Assembly (NCBI GenBank): GCA_913774725.1
Contig: CAJYIG010000176.1
Span: 1-15,823, forward strand
Length of the DNA stretch: 15,823 nt
Reading direction: 5' to 3'
DNA from: an uncultured Curtobacterium sp.
GTDB taxonomy: Bacteria > Actinomycetota > Actinomycetes > Actinomycetales > Microbacteriaceae
Shown: in pieces, positions 7,664 to 13,010 of the stretch
How positions within the stretch are numbered: the first letter of the stretch is position 1
Layout of the letters: each line of letters begins with the position of its first letter
Made by a program: the position numbers and the translations under genes
The notes under the pieces: model-generated
The model's database searches: none
The model's input: the letters and a program-made list of their open reading frames with translations, nothing else
Told to the model about the DNA's origin: nothing

Positions 7664-8779
7664 ATGGCTATCAGTCCGTCTCCTACTACACATGTCACAG
7701 TGGATCTCCTTGCTTGGCAGGAAAGTGGGGCGCTGGAACTCAGCCCCAAGTTCCAGCGACGACCGGTATGGAAGCAGGCGTCGAAGTCGTACTTCATCGA
7801 CTCTCTGTTGAGAGGCTACCCCGTCCCACCGATCCACATTCGCCTCGGAATCAGTAAAGCTGGGACTGCTGTTCGCGAGATCGTTGACGGCCAACAAAGA
7901 CTTAGAGCAGTCTTTGATTTCATTTCCGGGCGATACAGACTGTCGAAAACGCTCGAGGCTTCTTGGGCGGGCAAAAGTTTCTTTGAGCTAGACGAAGCCG
8001 AAGCGAATCAGTTGCGGATGTACAAGTTTCACGCCTTCCAGTACGACGGCATCGACGATGCAACTGTTCTCGAGATCTTTGCGCGTATCAACACATACTC
8101 AGTCGCACTAACGAAGCAAGAACTCCGGAACGGCCAATACTTCGGTGCTTTCAAAAACACCATGTACGAATTGGCTCGAGAGAATCTGGGATTCTGGCGA
8201 GACTCAAAGCTGTTCTCAGAAACCGCAATCGCTCGCATGGCAGAGGTTGAATTAGTAAGTGAACTTACGGTACTCCTCCTTGACGGGGTTCAGGATAAGA
8301 AGAACAGCTTGGACTCTTATTACAAAGCACTGGACGAGAAATGGGATGCGCCCGGTGTCACATGGTCCTACCGGGGGCGTCAAGTCCCAAGGAGCCCAAT
8401 AAGCCGGCAAGAACTAATTATCCGCTTCGAGCAGATCATCACTGATATTCAGCAAATAGCAGGAGCGGACCTAGCCGAGTCAGAGTTCCGCCGGATACCC
8501 TTGTTCTACAGCCTCTTCGCCGTTATCGCGCATCACCGCTATGGTCTCGGAAACATCGATCGACCTTCTCCAAGCCGAGCTTTGAACGACAACGAAATGA
8601 TCTCTCTGCGCTCGGCCCTGGAAGAGCTTTCTCTCGTCGTCAACGAAAAGCCGTCGGGGAGCGACATCCCGGCATGGAAACGTAATTATCTCGTCGCCGC
8701 GTCTCGCCAGACGGATAACGCGGGGCCTCGTCAAAGCCGAATCGAGACCCTATGGGATAGGGCGGAACTCACTAGTTAA
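7664..8779 (+). CDS. DUF262 domain protein (GmrSD N-terminal/ParB-like)
   Basis: 371 aa with the clear DUF262 signature: PKFQRRPVW (28-36), a D-S-L-L-R-G-Y-P-V-P-P-I block (46-57), IVDGQQRLR (73-81) with the D-G-Q-Q-R motif, and F-A-R-I-N-T followed by L-T-K-Q-E-L-R-N (139-156). DUF262 forms the N-terminal domain of the modification-dependent nuclease GmrSD and of SspE-type proteins, where the DGQQR motif belongs to an NTP-binding or hydrolysing site. This protein has no C-terminal DUF1524/HNH nuclease; residues after about 160 are helical filler ending at 371. The effector is therefore probably the next gene, whose ATG overlaps this stop (TAATG). Likely role (inference): sensor or regulator of a defence module, or the antitoxin-like partner. 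ATG 7664 is supported by homology beginning at once and by the -10 six bases upstream. Codon use is foreign to the flanks. Confidence 0.9.
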   Translation: MAISPSPTTHVTVDLLAWQESGALELSPKFQRRPVWKQASKSYFIDSLLRGYPVPPIHIRLGISKAGTAVREIVDGQQRLRAVFDFISGRYRLSKTLEASWAGKSFFELDEAEANQLRMYKFHAFQYDGIDDATVLEIFARINTYSVALTKQELRNGQYFGAFKNTMYELARENLGFWRDSKLFSETAIARMAEVELVSELTVLLLDGVQDKKNSLDSYYKALDEKWDAPGVTWSYRGRQVPRSPISRQELIIRFEQIITDIQQIAGADLAESEFRRIPLFYSLFAVIAHHRYGLGNIDRPSPSRALNDNEMISLRSALEELSLVVNEKPSGSDIPAWKRNYLVAASRQTDNAGPRQSRIETLWDRAELTS

Positions 8780-9426
8780 TGTCCGTTCAACTCGAGACAG
8801 GTGCCGAGCGCTTCTTCACTCAATGCAACGAGACCTTGGCGTGGCTCGGAGCGACAGAGGCCCTCTGGCTGACAGCGCCTCCCACGACTGAGATCCGTCG
8901 CAACCTGCGAGTGACGCAGCTTGAAGCCCTATACGAAGCAGCGTTCCTACGCATATTCACCGCATGGGAAGTAACCCTCGAGGATCTTGTCCTCCGAATG
9001 ATGGCGAAAGCCGGGACTCCATCCTGGATTGCAGCGCCCGCTAGCGGGAAGAGTCTGCATCCTTCCATCGCTAGCGCGCGCGCCGCTCTTTATGGAAATC
9101 GAGATTTCCTCCTTTGGCATAATCCGCTGAAAGTGACGACCAGGATTTCTGGGGTCCTATTGAACTCACCCCTCGAAGTAGAGCTCGTGGCGTCAGCGGC
9201 TTGGCTAGAAAATGTTGGGCACGTCCGCCACCGCATCGCGCATTCGTCGCCGGATGCGAGCAGGAACTTCCAAATAGCGGCCGCATCAATAGGTGGAGGC
9301 AGTTTCCGAGGGTCACCAGGCCGCTTCCTCCGGAGTGAAGACCTGGCTGATCCCCTGAATCGAACTAAGTGGATTGTGAAGATAGACGAGGGCCTTCGAA
9401 GGATTGTTCGAGCAGCTCTCAAATAG
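8779..9426 (+). CDS. HEPN-domain protein, likely RNase effector partnered with DUF262
   Basis: 215-aa, mostly helical protein. RHRIAH at 150-155 is an Rx4H motif (R150, H155), the catalytic signature of HEPN ribonucleases. An earlier helix with L-R-I-F-T-A-W-E (57-64) resembles the first core helix of HEPN proteins of the MAE_28990/MAE_18760 and RiboL-PSP types. I recall those families being found next to DUF262/ParB-like genes, but this assignment is from memory and motif only. Start ATG 8779 overlaps the upstream TAA by one base, so translation is probably coupled and the two products made together. The likely role is an RNA-cleaving toxin or abortive-infection effector controlled by the DUF262 protein. 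It could instead be a catalytically inactive HEPN partner. The C-terminal part (about 170-215) is less familiar. Codon use is foreign, as in its partner. Confidence 0.72.
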   Translation: MSVQLETGAERFFTQCNETLAWLGATEALWLTAPPTTEIRRNLRVTQLEALYEAAFLRIFTAWEVTLEDLVLRMMAKAGTPSWIAAPASGKSLHPSIASARAALYGNRDFLLWHNPLKVTTRISGVLLNSPLEVELVASAAWLENVGHVRHRIAHSSPDASRNFQIAAASIGGGSFRGSPGRFLRSEDLADPLNRTKWIVKIDEGLRRIVRAALK

Positions 9427-9515
9427 GAATTGATTAGCGCAGGCACTGAGCAAACATATCGCGTATCGGTCGTTGTACTCCGTTGAATTGCAGCAGTACT
9501 GTCGGTGCGCAATTT

Positions 9516-9531
9516 TCCGGTGCAATCCGGA
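9516..9531 (+). terminator. Weak hairpin between the HEPN gene and ybaK-like gene
   Basis: TCCGG (9516-9520) pairs with CCGGA (9527-9531) around TGCAAT, with an AATTTT run on its left side. On the minus strand that run lies after the hairpin, so it would serve better as a terminator for the ybaK-like gene. The rest of 9427-9563 is AT-richer noncoding sequence with nothing else recognisable. Confidence 0.3.
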
Positions 9532-9563
9532 TATAGCTTGAAGGAAGGCCGCGACGGGACGGG

Positions 9564-10109
9564 TCAGCCTTGAGAGGCAGTGGCCAGCCCCTCGACGACC
9601 GTGACGTTCGGAATTGCGGTCAGGGTGCGACCGGGCAGGAACACCTTCGCGCCGCGGAGCCCTGCGCCGACGACGACCTCGGGGGCGTCGAGCACGCGCG
9701 CGTCGACGTACACCGGCCAGTCCGCGGGGAGCCCGATCGGGGTGATCCCGCCGTACTCCATGCCCGTCAGCTCGACCGCCTGGTCCATCGGCGCGAAGCT
9801 CGCCTTGCGGACGTCGAGCAGCTTCTTGACGACGCGGTTGACGTCGAGCTTCGTCGACGCGAGCACCACGCAGGCGGCGTAGCGGACATCGTCGCCGCGC
9901 TTCCCCGCGACGACGATGCAGTTCGCGCCGCCCTCGAGCGGGTACCCGTAGGCCTCGGAGAACGCCGCGGTGTCGGCGAGGTCCGGATCGATCGGCGCCG
10001 CCTGGATCGTCGACAGGACGTCGCTCGGCAGTGCGACGAGCGCCTGGGCGACGGGGATCGCGAGGAACCCGGTGGCTACGAGGGCGGGGGAACGGTCGAG
10101 CGTCGGCAT
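9564..10109 (-). CDS. YbaK/EbsC-type aminoacyl-tRNA deacylase
   Basis: 181-aa single-domain protein of the YbaK/ProX superfamily, which hydrolyses mischarged aminoacyl-tRNAs in trans (for example Cys-tRNA-Pro in YbaK). The family pattern is visible: N-I/C-I-V-V-A-G at about 63-68, A-C-V-V-L-A-S-T-K-L-D-V-N (about 78-91) with K-K-L-L-D soon after, and the strong E-L-T-G-M-E-Y-G-G-I-T-P-I-G-L-P block (about 113-128). Substrate specificity cannot be read from sequence. ATG 10107-10109 is the natural start: TAGGCT lies six bases upstream, suggesting a leaderless mRNA, although GGGG in that gap could also serve as a weak ribosome-binding site. It is the first high-GC gene right of the foreign insert. 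The DUF2461 gene ends 48 bp upstream in the same direction. Confidence 0.85.
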   Translation of the reverse strand: MPTLDRSPALVATGFLAIPVAQALVALPSDVLSTIQAAPIDPDLADTAAFSEAYGYPLEGGANCIVVAGKRGDDVRYAACVVLASTKLDVNRVVKKLLDVRKASFAPMDQAVELTGMEYGGITPIGLPADWPVYVDARVLDAPEVVVGAGLRGAKVFLPGRTLTAIPNVTVVEGLATASQG

Positions 10110-10115
10110 GCCCCG

Positions 10116-10121
10116 AGCCTA
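10116..10121 (-). promoter_or_regulatory. Candidate -10 (TAGGCT) of the ybaK-like gene, leaderless spacing
   Basis: Read on the minus strand, TAGGCT is followed by CGGGGC and then ATG. The geometry TANNNT-N6-ATG is the same as that seen before the DUF262 gene. No clear -35 is visible. Function is inferred. Confidence 0.4.
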
Positions 10122-10157
10122 GGGAGCACCTGACGAGCCGACGATCAGGCGGAGCGG

Positions 10158-10829
10158 TCAGGCGCGCCCGTCGATCGACCGCGCTCCCGGCACAGGCGGC
10201 GCCGGGTCGTCCGATGCCTCGGGGTCGTCCGCCCGCGCCCACTTCACGGTCCACCGGACGAGCGGCTGCACGCGGTCCCACGCGGCGGTGATGTCCTCGA
10301 GTGAGCTCTCCAGCGGAAGGTGCACGAGCGCCGCGTAGTGCTGCATCCGGAGCAGGTCGATCCGCGGGTGGTCGACGTCGTACCCACGGGGAGCGGTCTT
10401 TAGCGGCGGCCCGGCGAGCTCGTACCCGGCGTCGGTCAGCTCGTCGAGCTCCCGCTGCAGCGCTGCGGCCGCCTGCGGGTGCTCGTCGATCGTCGTGCGA
10501 CCCGCCTGCAGCTGTGCGCGCGACGGTTCGTAGAGCCCGCCCCCGACCTGCAGTCCGTCGACTCCGGCGCTGAGGTACGTGCCACCCGCCGTCAACCCGG
10601 TGTCCTCGCGGTAGGGCCGCTTGTCCGGCGTGAACCGCAGGTCCCGGTGCTGCCGCAGCACCCGGCCCGGGCCGTACCGCCGCTCGGCCTCGTGCAGGAG
10701 CGCCTCCATCGGGTCGCGGACGTGCCGTTCCCAGTCATCACGGTGGTCCTCGAACCAGGACTTCTCGTTGTGCGCGGCGAGCCCACGGAAGAACGTCGCG
10801 AGCGCTGGTGAGAACGGCGTCGAAGGCAT
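10158..10829 (-). CDS. DUF2461 (TIGR02453-type) family protein
   Basis: 223-aa protein of the DUF2461 family, whose biochemical role is unknown. The family's N-terminal hallmark is present: F-F-R-G-L-A-A-H-N-E-K-S-W-F (about 13-26), followed by R-D-L-R-F-T-P-D-K-R-P-Y-R (about 62-74). The central Y-L-S-A-G-V-D-G-L-Q-V-G-G-G-L-Y block is also clear, as is a C-terminal L-V-H-L-P-L-E-S. ATG 10827-10829 is preferred because the family begins about there. A GTG nine codons upstream (10854-10856) is in frame and possible. It is divergent from the chloramphenicol acetyltransferase-like gene across 61 bp and lies upstream of the ybaK-like gene in the same direction, perhaps in one transcript. The tail after about residue 200 (D/P-rich, ending SIDGRA) is low-complexity. 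Confidence 0.85.
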   Translation of the reverse strand: MPSTPFSPALATFFRGLAAHNEKSWFEDHRDDWERHVRDPMEALLHEAERRYGPGRVLRQHRDLRFTPDKRPYREDTGLTAGGTYLSAGVDGLQVGGGLYEPSRAQLQAGRTTIDEHPQAAAALQRELDELTDAGYELAGPPLKTAPRGYDVDHPRIDLLRMQHYAALVHLPLESSLEDITAAWDRVQPLVRWTVKWARADDPEASDDPAPPVPGARSIDGRA

Positions 10830-10890
10830 GCACCAGTGAACCGCCGCCCGGTGCACGCGCGTCGGCAGTCCGGGGTACGAGACTGACCGG

Positions 10891-11541
10891 GTGGACCGAC
10901 TCCGACCGATCGACCTCGACCAGTGGCCCCGCGCCGAGCACTTCGCGCACTACCGGCGGGAGCCCTGCGCCTGGGAGATGACCGTCGACGTCGACGTCAG
11001 CGCCTTCGTGGACGCCGCTCGGGCCGCGGGCGCGAAGACGTACCCGTCGCAGATCTGGGTGCTCGCGACGGTCGTCAACCGGCACGACGAGTTCCGGATG
11101 CAGCTCACCGAGGACGGCCATCCGGCGGTGTGGGACGTGGTGCACCCGACGTTCACGGTCTTCCACCCGGACACCGAGACCTTCTCGGTGCTCGTCGTCG
11201 AGTACGACCCCGACGCCCGGGCCTTCCACGACGCCGTGGTCGCGACGACCGAGCGGTACCGCGACGACCACCGCCTGTTCCCGCAGGGCACCGGGCGCAC
11301 CGACCTCTTCGACGTCTCGACGCTCCCTCGGACCTCCTTCACCGGCTTCGCACTGCACCTCACGGGTGCCGAGGACCACCTGGCCCCGGTGATCACGCTC
11401 GGGCGCTACCGGCAGGTCGACGGGCGCACGGTGATGCCGATGGCCCTCCGCATCAACCACGCGGTGGTGGACGGGTTCCACGCCTCGCGCTTCGTGACCG
11501 AGGTCGAGGAGCTGTTCGCGGACCCGTCCTGGCTCGGCTGA
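10891..11541 (+). CDS. Chloramphenicol acetyltransferase (CAT) family protein
   Basis: 216 aa, matching classical trimeric CAT enzymes (about 213-220 aa) along the whole length. CAT transfers acetyl from acetyl-CoA to the 3-hydroxyl of chloramphenicol in the cytoplasm. Visible blocks are D-L-D-Q-W-P-R-A-E-H-F (8-18), T-Y-P-S-Q-I-W, H-D-E-F-R-M (with E-D-G soon after), H-P-T-F-T-V-F-H then T-E-T-F-S, L-F-P-Q-G-T, T-S-F-T-G-F-A-L and V-M-P-M-A-L. The catalytic motif is NHAVVDGFH, with catalytic His at about 190 and Asp at about 194. Usual CATs have HH; here the first, non-catalytic His is Asn. GTG 10891 fits homology at the first residues; GAGACT six bases upstream is a poor -10. A resistance role is possible but unproven; it may act on another substrate. 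GC content matches the chromosome, so recent acquisition is not indicated. Confidence 0.88.
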   Translation: MDRLRPIDLDQWPRAEHFAHYRREPCAWEMTVDVDVSAFVDAARAAGAKTYPSQIWVLATVVNRHDEFRMQLTEDGHPAVWDVVHPTFTVFHPDTETFSVLVVEYDPDARAFHDAVVATTERYRDDHRLFPQGTGRTDLFDVSTLPRTSFTGFALHLTGAEDHLAPVITLGRYRQVDGRTVMPMALRINHAVVDGFHASRFVTEVEELFADPSWLG

Positions 11542-11554
11542 CCGCGGACGTGCC

Positions 11555-11573
11555 CGGGTCCGACCAGGACCCG
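11555..11573 (+). terminator. Hairpin between the CAT-like and GuaD-like genes
   Basis: CGGGTCC (11555-11561) and GGACCCG (11567-11573) are perfectly complementary around GACCA, 13 bp after the CAT-like stop. It is followed by a short C-rich run rather than T. It is probably a terminator or attenuator that separates the two plus-strand genes. Confidence 0.55.
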
Positions 11574-11605
11574 TCCCCCGGACGCACACCCCACGGGCAC
11601 CGACC

Positions 11606-11610
11606 GGGAG
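11606..11610 (+). promoter_or_regulatory. Ribosome-binding site GGGAG deciding the GuaD-like start
   Basis: GGGAG lies 4 bases before GTG 11615 and 13 bases before the in-frame ATG 11624. The GTG spacing is slightly short and the ATG spacing too long, so GTG is preferred. The choice changes only three residues. Confidence 0.5.
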
Positions 11611-11614
11611 CACC

Positions 11615-12097
11615 GTGTCCGGCATGCACGACGACGAACTCACCGCCCTCGCGGTCTCCCGCGCCCTCGACAACGTCCACGACGGCGGCAAGCCCTTCGC
11701 CTGCCTGATCGTCCGCGACGGCGAGGTCGTGGTCGAGGCCGTCAACCACGTCGCCCAGACCGGCGACCCGACCGCGCACGCCGAGATCCGCGCGATCCGC
11801 GCCGCCGCGGAGCAGGGCATCTCTGACCTGACCGGGTACGAGGTCTTCGTCACCGCCTACCCCTGCCCGATGTGCCTCGGTGCGCTGTACTACGCCCAGC
11901 CCGACCGCGTGGTCTTCGCCGCGACGCGGGAGCAGGAGGGCGAGCACTACGAGGACGGCAACCGCCTGATGACGCTCGCGACCTTCTACGACGAGTACGC
12001 CAAGCCGATCGAGGAGCGCGCCCTGCCCACCAGCCAGGGCCGGGCCGACGACCCGACGGCCCCGTTCCGCGAGTGGAGCGCCCGCCACCCGTCCTGA
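11615..12097 (+). CDS. guaD: Guanine deaminase-like (GuaD family) cytidine-deaminase-fold enzyme
   Basis: 160-aa zinc deaminase resembling Bacillus subtilis GuaD (156 aa), which converts guanine to xanthine and ammonia. Zinc ligands and proton shuttle are visible: H55-A-E57 in G-D-P-T-A-H-A-E-I-R-A-I-R, and P83-C84-P-M-C87. The D-G-G-K-P-F-A-C-L-I-V-R-D-G segment, L-G-A-L-Y-Y-A-Q-P and the E-Y-A-K-P-I-E-E-R tail element match GuaD rather than tRNA adenosine deaminase TadA. The C-terminal P-F-R-E-W also fits the domain-swapped GuaD tail. One oddity: the residue just before PCPMC is Tyr where most relatives have Glu. Substrate is inferred; a pterin, triazine-like or other nucleobase substrate is possible. 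It follows the CAT-like gene by 73 bp with a hairpin between, so co-transcription is uncertain. It converges with the response regulator. Confidence 0.8.
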   Translation: MSGMHDDELTALAVSRALDNVHDGGKPFACLIVRDGEVVVEAVNHVAQTGDPTAHAEIRAIRAAAEQGISDLTGYEVFVTAYPCPMCLGALYYAQPDRVVFAATREQEGEHYEDGNRLMTLATFYDEYAKPIEERALPTSQGRADDPTAPFREWSARHPS

Positions 12098-12147
12098 CCG
12101 GCCGCAGCTGACGGCGCGCGCCGAGCTCGGGACGGCAATCCGCGGTA

Positions 12148-12217
12148 CGGACGTCCCACCGTCCGACGGGAAGCTCGTGGCGGCGCCGCCACGGGCCACC
12201 CGTCCGACACGCGTCGG
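12148..12217. terminator. Cluster of three hairpins in the convergent spacer
   Basis: Three inverted repeats lie in tandem between the GuaD-like gene (plus) and the response regulator (minus). They are CGGACG/CGTCCG (12148-12153/12160-12165), the perfect 16-base palindrome GTGGCGGCGCCGCCAC (12177-12192), and CCGAC/GTCGG (12204-12208/12213-12217). Together they probably form a bidirectional terminator for the two converging genes. The rest of the 181-bp spacer shows nothing recognisable. Confidence 0.5.
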
Positions 12218-12278
12218 GACCTCGGGCGTGGCCGGGCCGAACGGGCCGCTCACAGCGAACCGCCCGAGCGAGCCGGCG

Positions 12279-13010
12279 TCAGGGCGCCGGCGTCAGCCGG
12301 TAGAGCACCTGCGGGCGACCGCGACGACCGTACCGGTGCGCCAGGTCGATGGCACCCGTCGCGACGAGGTGGTCGAGGTAGCGCCGCGCGGTGGCGCGCG
12401 AGGTCCCCGTGGCCGCGGCGACCTCGTCGGCCGAGCGCGCGGTCACCGGGTCGAGGGCAGCGACGACGCGGCCGAGCGTGGTCGCACTCACGCCCTTCGG
12501 CAGGGCGTCCTCGGACGCGCCGGCGGAGGCACGGGTCGGACCGACCACGCGCACCGACCCGGTGGCGAGCAGACGGTCGACGTCGCCCTGACCCATCGGC
12601 ACGTCGCGCTGCGCGTCGTCGCGCGACCGTCGCTCGGCGGCGTAGGCGCGCAACCGGTCCTGCAGCGCCTCGCGGTCGAACGGCTTGAGCAGGTACCCGA
12701 CCGGGTGCGCGGCGAGCGCCTGCCGCACGGTGACCTGGTCGCGGGAGGAGCTGACGACGAGGACGTCGGTGCGATCGACGCCGGCGACGTGCATGCGGTG
12801 CAGGACCTCGATGCCGCTGATGTCGGGCAGCCGCATGTCGAGGAGCACGAGGTCGACCCCACGCTCGACCGAGGCCAGCGCGGCGCCGCCGGACGCGACC
12901 GCCCCGACGACCGCGAACCCCTCGGTCGCGGCGACCCAGCGCGTGTGGAGCGCACGCGCGCCCGCGTCGTCGTCGACCACGAGCACGCGCAGCGACGCGG
13001 ACGCGGTCAC
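12279..13010 (-). CDS. CitB/DcuR-type response regulator
   Basis: 243-aa transcription factor. The receiver domain (about 7-122) has the acidic triad V-V-D-D-D (11-15), phospho-acceptor D58 in V-L-L-D-M-R-L-P-D, S-S-S (87-89) at the switch position and K109 in L-L-K-P-F. A linker leads to a C-terminal helix-turn-helix region (about 174-240): A-D-E-V-A-A-A-T-G-T-S-R-A-T-A-R-R-Y-L is the recognition-helix pattern of the CitB/DcuR family, followed by the wing-like Y-G-R-R-G-R-P-Q-V-L-Y-R. The GTG start (13008-13010) overlaps the kinase stop by 4 bp (GTGA), so kinase and regulator are made together. It probably activates the divergent tct genes on carboxylate sensing (inference from context). D58 and the acidic pocket are intact, so it should be phosphorylated normally. 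Confidence 0.92.
   Translation of the reverse strand: MTASASLRVLVVDDDAGARALHTRWVAATEGFAVVGAVASGGAALASVERGVDLVLLDMRLPDISGIEVLHRMHVAGVDRTDVLVVSSSRDQVTVRQALAAHPVGYLLKPFDREALQDRLRAYAAERRSRDDAQRDVPMGQGDVDRLLATGSVRVVGPTRASAGASEDALPKGVSATTLGRVVAALDPVTARSADEVAAATGTSRATARRYLDHLVATGAIDLAHRYGRRGRPQVLYRLTPAP

Larger units (their letters stand above)
7573..9540. other. Low-GC inserted island between hrpA and the ybaK-like gene
   Basis: Composition changes sharply after the hrpA stop and recovers at about 9540. One sampled line (8221-8280) has 29 G/C of 60, against 47 of 60 at 5161-5220 in hrpA. Codons avoided by the neighbours appear, such as AGA at 7898 and 7904 and TTA at 8252. The island holds exactly two coupled genes. 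There is no integrase, tRNA, transposase or obvious terminal repeat. This pattern fits horizontal acquisition of a small cargo module. The exact edges are uncertain by tens of bases. Confidence 0.75.

Noticed and set aside
8779..9426. HEPN gene as an antitoxin of the nucleotidyltransferase-HEPN (MNT/HEPN) type
   Set aside because: No nucleotidyltransferase gene is adjacent; the partner has the DUF262 signature instead.
7573..9563. Terminal direct or inverted repeats (att sites) bounding the low-GC island
   Set aside because: I compared the left spacer (7573-7663) and the right spacer (9427-9563) by eye and found only matches of about six bases such as GCAATC, which is not above chance.
9313..10281. 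Minus-strand frame spanning the YbaK gene and the end of the HEPN gene
   Set aside because: It is out of frame with the YbaK-family protein, is Arg-rich in its first part and crosses the compositional boundary. Not a gene.
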